Part shown: positions 50,718-59,301 of the stretch, one piece after another | How positions within the stretch are numbered: position 1 is the stretch's first letter | How the letters are laid out: each line of letters begins with the position of its first letter | Assembly: GCA_963730685.1 (NCBI GenBank) | Contig: CAVSSP010000001.1 | Coordinates: 1,116,001 to 1,180,000, forward strand | Reading direction: 5' to 3' | From: Bog-756 sp963730685 | GTDB taxonomy: Bacteria > Actinomycetota > Acidimicrobiia > Acidimicrobiales > RAAP-2 | DNA length: 64,000 nucleotides | Notes under the pieces: model-generated | The model's database searches: none | The model's input: only the letters and a program-made list of their open reading frames with translations | Told to the model about the DNA's origin: nothing | Translations under genes and position numbers: made by a program

Positions 50718-51329
50718 ATGATCGAACCGGATGTCCCACTGCTCGAGGACACCGTCGATCCCGACCCGGTGATCCAGTTCGGCCGATGGTTCGACGAGGC
50801 CGCCGCCGTCATGGAGGCGCCCGAGGCCATGGCCGTCGCCACCGTGGGACCGGAGGGCCGGCCGGCGGTCCGGATGGTCCTGTTGAAGGGGTGGGGCGGC
50901 GACGGCTTCGTGTTCTTCACCAACTACGACAGCCGCAAAGGTCGCGAGCTCGAGGCCGACCCCGATGCCTCCTTGCTGTTCCACTGGGAATCCACGGCGC
51001 GCCAGGTGCGGATCGAGGGTCCGGTCGTGCGCACGGATGCCGCCGAGTCCGACGAGTACTTCGCCACGCGCCACCGCGGCAGTCAGATCGGCGCGTGGGC
51101 GTCCCATCAGAGCCAGCCCGTCGCCGACCGCTCCGCACTGGACCGGCGGGTCGACGCGGTCACGGCCGAGTACGAGGGACGGACGGTTCCCCGGCCCCCA
51201 TGGTGGGGGGGCCTGCGGCTGACGCCCGGCCGCTTCGAGTTCTGGCAGCACCGCGACAACCGGCTCCACGACCGCTTGGTGTACCTGCCCGGACCCGGAG
51301 GGTGGACGGTCCAGCGCCTCCAGCCCTGA
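50718..51329 (+). CDS. pdxH: Pyridoxamine 5'-phosphate oxidase
   Basis: 203 residues. FMN enzyme that oxidises pyridoxine/pyridoxamine 5'-phosphate to PLP. FMN and substrate motifs: AVRMVLLKGWGGDGFVFFTN, NYDSRKGRELEADP (the Y-x-S-x-K), ARQVRIEGPVVRTDAAESDE, RGSQIGAWASHQSQPV and the C-terminal FEFWQHRDNRLHDRLVY (R-x-H). The dimer-type active site is complete. Divergently transcribed from a PLP enzyme, both with leaderless promoters facing away from a 65-bp gap. Confidence 0.93.
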   Translation: MIEPDVPLLEDTVDPDPVIQFGRWFDEAAAVMEAPEAMAVATVGPEGRPAVRMVLLKGWGGDGFVFFTNYDSRKGRELEADPDASLLFHWESTARQVRIEGPVVRTDAAESDEYFATRHRGSQIGAWASHQSQPVADRSALDRRVDAVTAEYEGRTVPRPPWWGGLRLTPGRFEFWQHRDNRLHDRLVYLPGPGGWTVQRLQP

Positions 51330-51335
51330 CCCGGC

Positions 51336-52493
51336 TCAGGCGGACGGCGTCCCGACCGTCGGCCACGTCCGACCGAACCACCGCCGGATTCGGCTGGTGC
51401 CGAAGATGCCCTTGTCGGCGGCAATGGCATCGGAGGGGCCCTCGAGCGATCCCACCGGGGCCTCACCGCTGAGGAAGGTCACACTGACCCGCGCCACCAG
51501 GTCGTTGCCGAACTCGAGGTAGCAGGTCCCCTGACCGTCGTAGGTGGTGGCCGAGGAGCCCCCCCGCACCCGGGCCGCGATCTGGTCGGCCACCACGGAG
51601 GCCTGGCCCTCGGCGAAGACGCCTGCCTTCGGGGTGCCCACGCTCGTCACGTCACCCACCGCGAAGACGTCGGGGAATCGGGTCTCCAGCGTCAAGGGGT
51701 CGACGGGGACCCAACCGTCGACCGTCAGGCCCGACTCCTCCACCACGGCCGGCGCCCGGTGGACCGGCACCCCGAGGAACAGGTCGTAGTGGAGCTGGGT
51801 GCCGTCACTGCACACCGCCACGTTGCGCCCCGGGTCGAGGTGGGTCACCGTGCGCCCCGGCTGCCAGTTGATCCCCCGTTCGGCGAAGGCGACGAGCAGT
51901 GCCTCCGATGCGGACGGCGACGGCGGGATGGGCACGCCCAACGGCATGACGAGCGTGATGGTGGAGGAAGGGCGACAGCCCCGCTCGGTCAGGAAATCGT
52001 GCAGCAGCAGTGCCGTCTCGCTGGGGGCCGGCGGGCACTTGAACGGAGTCGACACCACACCCACGACGACGTCGCCGCCCTCGAAGCCCGCCAGCACGTC
52101 GCGCAGGGCGAAGGCGCCCGGCACGGTGTAGAACTCGTGGCCCCCCTCGACCAGACCCGGGGTCGCCGACGGATCCAGGTCGGCGCCCAGCGCCACCACC
52201 ATGATGTCGCCGTCGAACCCACCGGCGTCGGTCTCGACGTGCTTGGCCACCGGATCGATCGAGCGGATGGTGGACTGCACGAATCGCAACCCCGGCTGCT
52301 CGAGGTCCCGGTAGGGGTGGACCACCTCGGCGGCCGGCCGTCGGCCGAACATGACGTCGAGCTTGGAGAACCCGAAGACGAATCCCTCGGACTTGTCGAT
52401 GAGGACGACCTCGACCTCGCCGCCGAACGTCTCCGCCAGGGTCGTGGCCAGTTCGAGACCGCCGAACCCCGCTCCGAGGACCAGTACCCGCAT
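51336..52493 (-). CDS. FAD/NAD(P)-dependent oxidoreductase (sulfide:quinone reductase / Ndh-like)
   Basis: 385 residues. FAD motif VLVLGAGFGGLELATTLAET, a YTVPGAFALRDVL-type centre, VVVGVVSTPFKCPPAPSETA (the S-x-P-x-K-C-P-P-A-P segment typical of SQR-like proteins, with one conserved Cys), and the second FAD site FPDVFAVGDVTSVGTPKAGV. The K-C-P-P-A-P cysteine suggests SQR-type chemistry, but the second redox Cys of true SQRs is not obvious. Probable membrane-associated quinone reductase. ATG 52493 lies 6 nt from TACATT. Confidence 0.82.
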   Translation of the reverse strand: MRVLVLGAGFGGLELATTLAETFGGEVEVVLIDKSEGFVFGFSKLDVMFGRRPAAEVVHPYRDLEQPGLRFVQSTIRSIDPVAKHVETDAGGFDGDIMVVALGADLDPSATPGLVEGGHEFYTVPGAFALRDVLAGFEGGDVVVGVVSTPFKCPPAPSETALLLHDFLTERGCRPSSTITLVMPLGVPIPPSPSASEALLVAFAERGINWQPGRTVTHLDPGRNVAVCSDGTQLHYDLFLGVPVHRAPAVVEESGLTVDGWVPVDPLTLETRFPDVFAVGDVTSVGTPKAGVFAEGQASVVADQIAARVRGGSSATTYDGQGTCYLEFGNDLVARVSVTFLSGEAPVGSLEGPSDAIAADKGIFGTSRIRRWFGRTWPTVGTPSA

Positions 52494-52499
52494 GCAGAG

Positions 52500-52505
52500 A
52501 ATGTA
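52500..52505 (-). promoter_or_regulatory. -10 box of leaderless oxidoreductase gene
   Basis: TACATT on the minus strand, 6 nt before ATG 52493. Confidence 0.5.
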
Positions 52506-52528
52506 GGCGGTCCACGGATCGGGCGCCG

Positions 52529-52710
52529 GGTGTCCGGTGTCGGGTGTCCGGTGTCGGGCGCCGGGTGTCCGGTGTCCGGTGTCCCGTGTCCCGTGTCCCG
52601 TGTCCCGTGTCCCGTGTCCGGTGTCCGGTGTCCGGTGTCCGGTGTCCGGTGTCCGGTGTCCGGTGTCCGGTGTCCGGTGTCCGGTGTCCGGTGTCCGGTG
52701 TCCGGTGTCG
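52529..52710 (+). repeat. Heptanucleotide tandem array (GTGTCCG/GTGTCCC)
   Basis: About 25 consecutive 7-bp units. The centre contains five GTGTCCC variants, the right half is a run of perfect GTGTCCG, and the left third is degenerate. Because 7 is not a multiple of 3, units pass through all frames and no stop appears in several frames. It fills the gap between two divergent leaderless promoters (52500 and 52735). Confidence 0.9.
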
Positions 52711-52734
52711 GCGACCGGCCCGGCCGATTGGACC

Positions 52735-52740
52735 TACCAT
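52735..52740 (+). promoter_or_regulatory. -10 box of leaderless small gene
   Basis: TACCAT, 6 nt before ATG 52747, directly after the heptanucleotide array. Confidence 0.5.
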
Positions 52741-52746
52741 GCGGTC

Positions 52747-52953
52747 ATGGGATCCGACGGGAGCAAGCCCCGCAAGCCGAAGCGCCCGCTGGCCAAGGTG
52801 CCCAAGTACGAGGAGCCCAACCGGCTCGAGGGTGCGGGCCGGGGTTCGGGATTCGGTCGGTCGGGCCACAGCTCGGACCATCATCACCCCGACCAACCCG
52901 GTCGGGCCGGCTCGTTCCTCCTGAGACTCCTGGGCAAGCGGCCCAAGCGCTAG
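52747..52953 (+). CDS. Small basic protein (68 residues)
   Basis: Starts at ATG 52747, 6 nt from a TACCAT box. The sequence is Lys/Arg/Pro-rich (GSDGSKPRKPKRPLAKVPKY), with a Gly/His middle and the tail SFLLRLLGKRPKR. No membrane helix. I do not know the family. Evidence is the promoter, the codon-like composition and the clean stop 31 nt before the next gene. The upstream open frame through the heptanucleotide array is not coding. Confidence 0.6.
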   Translation: MGSDGSKPRKPKRPLAKVPKYEEPNRLEGAGRGSGFGRSGHSSDHHHPDQPGRAGSFLLRLLGKRPKR

Positions 52954-52969
52954 CACGGGCGACGGGAAC

Positions 52970-52975
52970 TATCCT
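52970..52975 (+). promoter_or_regulatory. -10 box of PsiE-like gene
   Basis: TATCCT, 8 nt before GTG 52984. Confidence 0.45.
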
Positions 52976-52983
52976 TCACGTCC

Positions 52984-53457
52984 GTGGCGGACACCCCGGC
53001 CAAAGGCAGCCAGCGGGCGGACATCGTCGTCCGGTGGCTCATCATCGCCATCGAGTACGCCATCGTGGCGAGCCTGCTGATGGTTGCGTCCATCGTCCTG
53101 GTGCGCACGGTGATCAGCTTTCTCCGGTACGGGTCGACGTTTCCGGCGGCGGTGGTGGCAGCCATCGACGGGATCCTGGTGGTGATCATCGTGCTGGACA
53201 TCGCCCACACCGTGTTCGGCCACCTGCGATCGTCGGTGTTTCCGGTGCGACCGTTCCTGGTGATCGGCATCCTGGCCGGGGTCCGGGACATCCTCAGTGC
53301 CTCGGCCCATCTCACCTTGAGCAGCCCGCTGTCCCAGCACGACTTCTATGACACGCTCATCTCGCTGGGCGTCGGGGTCGGTGTGGTGGTCTTCCTGCTG
53401 CTGGGGCTCTTGATCCTCCGGTTCAGCGGTCACGAGGACAACGAGGCGCTCGGCTGA
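52984..53457 (+). CDS. PsiE-like (phosphate-starvation-inducible E) membrane protein
   Basis: 157 residues, four transmembrane helices: VVRWLIIAIEYAIVASLLMV, AVVAAIDGILVVIIVLDIAH, RPFLVIGILAGVRDILSASA and LISLGVGVGVVVFLLLGLLI. The 'A-I-x-x-I-L-x-V-x-I-x-x-D-I-x-H-T' and 'R-x-x-L-x-x-x-I-L-x-x-V-R' blocks match the PsiE family (PF06146). Role unknown beyond induction by phosphate starvation in E. coli. GTG 52984 is the start by promoter spacing. Confidence 0.75.
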   Translation: MADTPAKGSQRADIVVRWLIIAIEYAIVASLLMVASIVLVRTVISFLRYGSTFPAAVVAAIDGILVVIIVLDIAHTVFGHLRSSVFPVRPFLVIGILAGVRDILSASAHLTLSSPLSQHDFYDTLISLGVGVGVVVFLLLGLLILRFSGHEDNEALG

Positions 53458-53497
53458 CCTCGCCGGGGGACTCGGCTGGCCGAAGCGGGGGAGCGGG

Positions 53498-53641
53498 TCA
53501 GGGCTGCCACCAACGGTGCTTGACCCCTGACGCGTTGGCTTTCTCGTCGTCACGCTCCCGCTGCGCCGGCAACCACCGGACGATCAGCCAGGCCACCAGT
53601 GGGACGAAGAGGATGACGACCAGCACCAGCGTCATGACCAT
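53498..53641 (-). CDS. Single-pass membrane microprotein (47 residues)
   Basis: Reads MVMTLVLVVILFVPLVAWLI then VRWLPAQRERDDEKAN and ends KHRWWQP at a TGA (53498). One transmembrane helix at the start, basic cytoplasmic tail. ATG 53641 or 53635; CGGGAG lies 1 or 7 nt upstream, respectively, favouring 53635. Short but convincing because of the hydrophobic-then-charged pattern and the ribosome site. Divergent from the acyl-CoA dehydrogenase gene. Confidence 0.6.
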   Translation of the reverse strand: MVMTLVLVVILFVPLVAWLIVRWLPAQRERDDEKANASGVKHRWWQP

Positions 53642-53735
53642 GCTCCCGTTCTAGTGCATCGGCCGCCCCGATCAGTGCGCACGAGGCGGCCCGGGCGCCC
53701 GGACACCACCCCGGGACCGGCGGTGCCGGGCGCAG

Positions 53736-53741
53736 TATGTT
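53736..53741 (+). promoter_or_regulatory. -10 box of leaderless acyl-CoA dehydrogenase gene
   Basis: TATGTT, 6 nt before ATG 53748. Confidence 0.5.
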
Positions 53742-53747
53742 CTTCCC

Positions 53748-54944
53748 ATGGCAGACGACGCGACCCTGGTACACGACCGGACCAGCCAGCTCCTGGAGGA
53801 GATGGACCCGCGCACGGCACCGGTGGAGAAGTTCCGGTCCCGCCAGTTCGACCTGGGCCTGGCGTGGGTCTCGTTCCCCGAGGGGTACGGCGGTCTCAAC
53901 CTGCCGCCCAACCTCCAGCGGGAGGTCGACGGACGTCTGGGTGAGGCCGGCGCCACGCCACCGGGGGCACGGGAGTTCTTCGGCCTGACCATGGCCGGCC
54001 CCACCGTCGTGACGCATGGTTCGGACGAGCTGCGCGACCGTCTCCTCCGCCGGATGTTCACCGGCGAGGAGGCGTGGTGCCAGCTGTTCAGCGAGCCGGG
54101 TTCGGGTTCGGACCTGGCCGGCCTGGCCACGCGTGCCACCAGGGACGGCGACGAGTGGGTGATCACCGGACAGAAGGTGTGGAACACCCTTGCCCACATC
54201 GCCGACCGCGGGATGTTGGTGGCCCGCACCGACCCCGATCTGCCCAAGCACAAGGGGCTCACCTACTTCGCCCTGGACATGCACGCGCCCGGCGTGGAGG
54301 TCCGCCCGCTGCGCCAGATGACCGGCGAGGCGGAGTTCAACGAGGTCTACCTGACCGAGGTGCGAGTGCCCGACGCCGATCGCATCGGCGACGTGGGGGA
54401 GGGATGGCGGGTGGCCATGACCACCCTGTCCAACGAACGCACCACCATCGGCGGGGGTACCGGGACTCCCGGCCGCGGATCGGGGTCGATTGCCGAAGCC
54501 ATTCGGATCTGGCAGAGCGAGGGGTCGCGCCGGAATCCCGTCGACCGGGACCGGCTGATGCAGCTGTGGATCGAGTCCGAGGCGCTGCGGCTGACCAACA
54601 TGCGGGCCAGCCAGAACCGCAAGGCCGGAAACCCCGGTCCGGAGGGCTCGATCGCCAAGCTGATGTTCGCCGAGGTCAACAAGCGGATCTACGACCTCTG
54701 CATCGACCTCCTCGGTCCTGACGGGCTGATCGACTACGACTACACCATGCGCCGGGCCGAGACTCTGGGCCTGGTGGGACCTTCGGGATCAGCGCGCAAG
54801 CTGTTCATCCGGTCGCGGGCCAACTCGATCGAGGGGGGCACGTCGGAGATCCAGCGGAACATCCTGGGGGAGCGGATCCTCGGACTTCCCGGCGACGTCC
54901 GGGTCGACAAGGAGCTCCCGTGGTCCAAGGTGCCTCGCAGTTGA
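53748..54944 (+). CDS. Acyl-CoA dehydrogenase family protein
   Basis: 398 residues, full family length. FAD and substrate motifs: WCQLFSEPGSGSDLAGLATR (the S-E-P-x-x-G-S-D), EWVITGQKVWNTLAHIADRG (the I-x-G-x-K-x-W), FNEVYLTEVRVPDADRIGDV, and the C-terminal SIEGGTSEIQRNILGERILG (the E-G-T-x-x-I-x-R-N). The catalytic Glu of this branch is expected in the Y-x-G-G-T-x-E or late GT-E region; here the E in TSEI is present. Likely acts on a side-chain acyl-CoA (steroid or branched) and works with the thioesterase downstream. Confidence 0.9.
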   Translation: MADDATLVHDRTSQLLEEMDPRTAPVEKFRSRQFDLGLAWVSFPEGYGGLNLPPNLQREVDGRLGEAGATPPGAREFFGLTMAGPTVVTHGSDELRDRLLRRMFTGEEAWCQLFSEPGSGSDLAGLATRATRDGDEWVITGQKVWNTLAHIADRGMLVARTDPDLPKHKGLTYFALDMHAPGVEVRPLRQMTGEAEFNEVYLTEVRVPDADRIGDVGEGWRVAMTTLSNERTTIGGGTGTPGRGSGSIAEAIRIWQSEGSRRNPVDRDRLMQLWIESEALRLTNMRASQNRKAGNPGPEGSIAKLMFAEVNKRIYDLCIDLLGPDGLIDYDYTMRRAETLGLVGPSGSARKLFIRSRANSIEGGTSEIQRNILGERILGLPGDVRVDKELPWSKVPRS

Positions 54945-55012
54945 GCTTCCACCCGGCGCCCGCCGGCCACCCTGGCGTCATGTCGCCGGCTCCGCCCACC
55001 CGGTCCTGAGTC

Positions 55013-55822
55013 GTGACCGATGCCCGCCAGTTCCTCGGCATCGAGCCGAGCGGTGACGATCTGCACTGGAGGCTCCGGGTGGTTCCGGAGCTGACCACCC
55101 CGGGGAACTTCCTCTTCGGCGGCTGCGGCTTGGCTGCGGCGTTGGTGGGGTTGGAGGCGGCCGCCGGACGGCCCACGGTGTGGTCGACGGCCCAGTATCT
55201 CTCGTTCGCTCCGACGCACTCCGAGCTCGACCTCACCGTGACCCTGGCGGCCGAGGGGAAGCGCATCACCCAGGGGCGGGCCGTGGGCTACGTCGGCGCC
55301 ACGGAGATCCTCACCGTCAATGCCGCCCTCGGGGAGCCCGGCACCCTGGCCGGTGGTGGCGTGTGGGCGGTCCCGCCGGATGTCCCTCCGCCTGACGAGT
55401 GCCCGCCCCGGCGCCTCCCCGACTTTTCCACCACCTCGATCTTCGACCGTATCGACGTCCGGTTGGCCAAGGGGCGGTCGTTCGAGGAGATCAGCGCGGG
55501 AACCGGGGTCCCGGGGGACCCCGACAGCGCGTTGTGGGCCCGGGTCCCGGGTCATCTGGAGCCGTCGGCGGCGACGCTCGCCATCATCGGGGACTACGTG
55601 ACCGGCGGCGTGTCCCAACCGCTGGGCCGCCGGGTCATGTCCCGCAGCCTCGACAACACCGTCCGTGTCGTCCACCTCGAGCCCACCGAGTGGGTGCTGT
55701 GCGACATCCGGATCCAGGCGCTGGTCGGCGGCTTCGGGCAGGGCATCGCCTACCTGTGGTCGGAGAGCGGGGCGCTCTTGGCCACCGCCAGCCAGTCGAT
55801 GAGCGTCAGGCTCTGGGATTGA
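55013..55822 (+). CDS. Acyl-CoA thioesterase family protein (double hotdog)
   Basis: 269 residues. Two hotdog halves: PGNFLFGGCGLAAALVGLEA with TVWSTAQYLSFAPTHSELDL (start of half 1), and SATLAIIGDYVTGGVSQPLG with SLDNTVRVVHLEPTEWVLCD (half 2), the last ending GGFGQGIAYLWSESGALLAT. That is the TesB-like arrangement in which the Asp (here in IGDYVTGG), a Thr/Gln and another acidic residue of half 2 are catalytic. GTG 55013 is 68 nt after the dehydrogenase stop, so the two may be a transcription unit. Confidence 0.82.
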   Translation: MTDARQFLGIEPSGDDLHWRLRVVPELTTPGNFLFGGCGLAAALVGLEAAAGRPTVWSTAQYLSFAPTHSELDLTVTLAAEGKRITQGRAVGYVGATEILTVNAALGEPGTLAGGGVWAVPPDVPPPDECPPRRLPDFSTTSIFDRIDVRLAKGRSFEEISAGTGVPGDPDSALWARVPGHLEPSAATLAIIGDYVTGGVSQPLGRRVMSRSLDNTVRVVHLEPTEWVLCDIRIQALVGGFGQGIAYLWSESGALLATASQSMSVRLWD

Positions 55823-55825
55823 ATC

Positions 55826-55925
55826 GGCTCCGCCCTGGTCCGGCTCCGCCCAGCCCTGGTCCGGCTCCGCCCAGCTCCGGTCCGGCTCCGGTCCGGTCCG
55901 GCTCCGCTCCGGCTCCGGTCCGGCT
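55826..55925. repeat. CCGGCTCCG-rich imperfect array
   Basis: Interspersed CCGGCTCCG, CCGGTCCGG and CCCAGC units of 6-21 bp downstream of the thioesterase stop. It overlaps no gene. The gap 55823-56207 (385 bp) otherwise holds the shared AT-rich element. Confidence 0.7.
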
Positions 55926-55980
55926 GGCCGGGGAGCGTCGGCCGATCACTTCTGTAAATAGCATTCAGTTGGTATGTGAG

Positions 55981-56021
55981 ACCTACCGACAGTAGGTAAT
56001 TTCCAGAACAATTGCGGAAGG
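55981..56021. promoter_or_regulatory. AT-rich element shared with 40129-40169 (copy 2)
   Basis: Contains a perfect dyad ACCTAC-CGACA-GTAGGT (55981-55997), an operator-like palindrome, followed by TTTCCAGAACAATTGCGGAA. It lies 187 bp upstream of the LLM gene at 56208. Match to copy 1 is 29 of 41 without gaps. Confidence 0.5.
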
Positions 56022-56207
56022 TTGCCGCCCGCCCTCGCCCCCCTCCTCCGATGCGGCTCCTCTGCCTGTCCCGGACGGGATCAGAGGAACCGGAGCGATT
56101 CCCGTTAGTGTCGTTGACCGCCACGCCTGGCGCTGCCACGGTGCCGTGGAAGGCGCCGGCGTAGGAGCGAGACGAGGGTACGACATGAGGAACGACGAGG
56201 AGCCCCG

Positions 56208-57259
56208 ATGAAGATCAGCACCTTTCTCAGCTACGCCGGAGGCTTCCGGAACGCCGCCGCCGAGGTGGCCGAGTTCGAACGTGCCGGTCTCGACATGGTG
56301 TGGGTGGCCGAGGCCTACGGCCTGGACGGGCCCAGCCTCATGGGGTACATCGCCGCGCTGACAGAGCGGGTGGAGATCGGGTCGGCGATCCTCCCCATCT
56401 ACACCCGGACCCCGGCACTGATCGCCATGACGGCCGCCGGCATCGACACCCTGTCCGACGGCCGCTTCCATCTCGGCCTCGGCTCGTCGGGACCACAGGT
56501 GATCGAGGGATGGCACGGGGTCCCCTTCGACGCCCCGATCGGACGGACCCGCGAGATCATCGACGTGTGCCGCCAGGTGTGGGCCCGAGAGGCACCGCTC
56601 GTCCACGACGGGACCTACTACCACATGCCCCTGCCGGCCGGGCAGGGTACGGGGCTGGGCAAAGCGCTCAAGATCATCGCCCACCCGGTGCGTTCGAAGA
56701 TCCCGGTCTGGGTGGCGGCCCTGGGCGAGAAGAACGTGGCCATGACCGCCGAGGTGGCCGACGGGTGGATCCCCATGCTCTTCATCCCCGAGAAGGCACG
56801 CGATGTCTGGGGCGCATCACTCGACGCCGGGCTGGCCAAACGGGATCCGTCGCTCGGAGCCGCTGCAGATCACCACCGGGGGCATCCTGGCCATCGGCGA
56901 GGGCGACGAGGTCACCGGGCTCCGCCAACTGGGTCGGTCGATGGCTGCGCTCTATGTCGGTGGGATGGGGGCCAAGGGGAAGAACTTCTACAACGACGTG
57001 GTCAGGCGGTACGGCTTCGAGGCCGAGGCCGAGGCCATCCAGGAGCTCTACCTGAGCGGGAAGAAGGCCGAGGCCGAGGCGCTGGTCCCCGACGAGTTGC
57101 TGGAGGCGACGTCCCTGTGCGGTCCCGAGGGCTACGTGGCCGAGCGGATCGCTGCCTACCGCGAGGCCGGGCATCACCCACCTGCAGGTGACGCCGGTCC
57201 CGGTCGGCGATCAGCGGCCGGTCGATCTCATCGCCACCGTCAAGAAGTTGGCCGGCTGA
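56208..57259 (+). CDS. LLM class F420-dependent oxidoreductase, two one-base frameshifts
   Basis: About 349 residues when repaired. Luciferase-like barrel: KISTFLSYAGGFRNAAAEVA, VWVAEAYGLDGPSLMGYIAA, GSAILPIYTRTPALIAMTAA, FHLGLGSSGPQVIEGWHGVP (the L-G-x-S-x-P-x-x-x-x-G-x-x-G block of F420 enzymes). Frame changes near 56856 (then EPLQITTGGILAIGEGDEVT) and near 57169-57171 (then ITHLQVTPVPVGDQRPVDLI to the stop at 57259). Span is 3n+2, as expected for two insertions. It resembles the mycobacterial 'LLM class F420-dependent' group with a TIM barrel and C-terminal TxxxA. Both breaks lie in GG or GGG runs. Confidence 0.82.
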
Positions 57260-57310
57260 ACGGAGCCCATCTTCCACCCGGGGCCCTCGGATGTCCGACC
57301 CGGGCCGACC

Positions 57311-59168
57311 TCAGACGTCGATCGTCATTCCCTCGACACCGAGGACCACCCGGCATCCGCCCCCGCCGCCGCCGCCGCCGGCCAACCGTCCGGCCACCGC
57401 GTCCAGCATCTCGTCGGTGCGGGCGGGGCTGTGGTGGAACAGCACCACGGTCCCGACCCCGGCCACCGATCCGAGCTCCAGGGCGTACTCCATGGCGGCG
57501 TGGCCGTAGGCGGCTCCTTCGGGGAGCTCGGCCGCGGTGAGCTGGGCGTCGTGGATCAGGATGTCGGCGCCCTCCGCCAGTTCCACGATGGGGCGCGGGA
57601 AGTCCCCCAGGCCCGAAGGCCCCGGACCGTAGCGGGTGGGGCAGTGGTCGGGGAGGTAGGCCAGGGTCGAGTCGCCGTCCGAGACCCGGTAGCCGTAGGT
57701 CACCCCGCCCTTGTGGGCCACCTCGGTGGCGGTCACCGCGAACCGCTCGAACTTGTGGGTGCCGGCCTCGAGCGACGAAAAGGTCCACCGGCCCCGGAGC
57801 CCGCTGGGCCCGATGGGGAAGTTCGGTGGCGACATCATCCGTCCCAGCGTCTGCTCGGCGCTCTTGCCGTCCGGCTGGGCCGGGAGGTAGAGATCCGTGC
57901 GGGCGTCGTCCCGGTCGGCGGACGTACAGAACGGCAGGCCCTCGACGTGGTCCCAGTGGAGGTGGGAGAGCAGGATCGTGCCGTCGAAGGGATCGCCGCC
58001 GAGGACGGCGGCCGAGGCAGCGGATGCCGGTGCCGGCGTCGAGGACGAGGCTGGTCGGGTGGTGGTCGTGGGCGACGGCCACGCACGAGGTGTTCCCCCC
58101 GTACCGCACGAAGTCGGGCCCGGGGGTGGGAATGGAGCCGCGGACCCCGAGCAGGCGGACCCGCACGCCTACCGCCGGCGCGTCTTCGTGCCGGTGGCCC
58201 TCGGTCAGCTGGCGGAGTTGGGTGGGATCCATGCGTTCGTGGGGCACGACGGCGACCCGGCAGTCGGTCACCGCCACCACGGTGGAGGTACGACCGGCGC
58301 CCTCGACGCCCGAGCGCTCGCCCAGCACCGCACCCGGGCCGTACTCGGCCAGGCGCTCCCCGCCCTTGTCCACCCTCAGCACGCCGTCCAGGATCAAGAA
58401 GACGTCGGTCCCGGCATCGCCCTCGGTGACCAGCGTCTCGCCGCCCTTCACCTTCCGCAACTTCGGCTTGCCGCCGCCCATCATCTGGGCCGACAGCGAG
58501 CGCTCGAGGGCCGTCTCGACGGCGGTGATCAGGGCGGGGGAGTCCTGATCACCCCAAGGGGTGTGCCTTCCGAACGACTTGCGGTACCAGTCGCGGAAGT
58601 CGGTGAGGCCGGACTTGGCGGCCAACCGGCCGGTGCCGTCGTAGATCCAGTGCCGGGGGAAGCGGCTGGCCCCCCGCACCTCGAAGCGGGGCTCGCCGTG
58701 GACCGGCAGGGTCAGGCTGAGGGTCGACCACACCAGGGGGGCCTGCCACTGGACGTAGGGACGGCGCCGGACCCGACGCGGTGCGGGCAGGCCGGTCCGT
58801 CCGCCGGCCGTCTGGGTGAAGCGCACCCAGCCGTCGCCCACCTCGGGCGGCGCCTGCAGGTCCGGCAACGCCACGGCCTCGAACTCATGGTGGAGGCCGC
58901 CCACACCCACGGTGGTCGACCCCAGCAGACCGCCCCCCGAGTATCCGTAGCCGGTCACCTCGCCGCTCCTGTCGGTCTGCACCCACGCCGACAGCACGTT
59001 GGCGAACCGGAACCGGTCGGCCGCCCGCAGTGCCTCGAGGTCCTCGATGACGTCGGGCGGCGGGTCGTCGTAGTGGGTGAACCCGGCGTCGAATGCCACG
59101 CGGGTCCCCCCGCGTACCGCTTCCGATGGGATCCACGAGAGGCTGGTGACGGAGCTCTCGATTCGCAT
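57311..59168 (-). CDS. cNMP-binding / metallo-beta-lactamase fold protein, frameshift near 58013
   Basis: About 618 residues (span 3n+1). Three parts. Residues 1-~215: unknown beta-rich domain (MRIESSVTSLSWIPSEAVRG). About 235-340: cyclic-nucleotide-binding domain (KVKGGETLVTEGDAGTDVFL, then YGPGAVLGERSGVEGAGRTS; the phosphate-binding G-E-R is present). About 350-618: metallo-beta-lactamase fold (VRVRLLGVRGSIPTPGPDFV, DAGTGIRCL, then one frame over LLSHLHWDHVEGLPF, later LIHDAQLT and VVLFHHSPARTDEML). The zinc motif H-x-H-x-D-H is intact. Cyclic nucleotide probably gates a phosphoesterase. Start ATG 59168; GTGs upstream are possible. Confidence 0.82.
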
Positions 59169-59301
59169 TCGTCCATGGTGGACCCGCACCCGGGCGATTT
59201 CGATTGTGCTCACTCCCCATCGGGGGTGGGGCTGGCACCACCCCGGGTCGGGTGCCTCCGCACTGGGCATGGAGCCCCGGATGTGGGACAACGGAGAGAT
59301 C

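Noticed and set aside
52529..52710. Heptanucleotide array considered as CRISPR or coding repeat
   Set aside because: Units are 7 bp with no spacers and no cas genes; the translations (VSGVRCP...) are open by chance in all frames.
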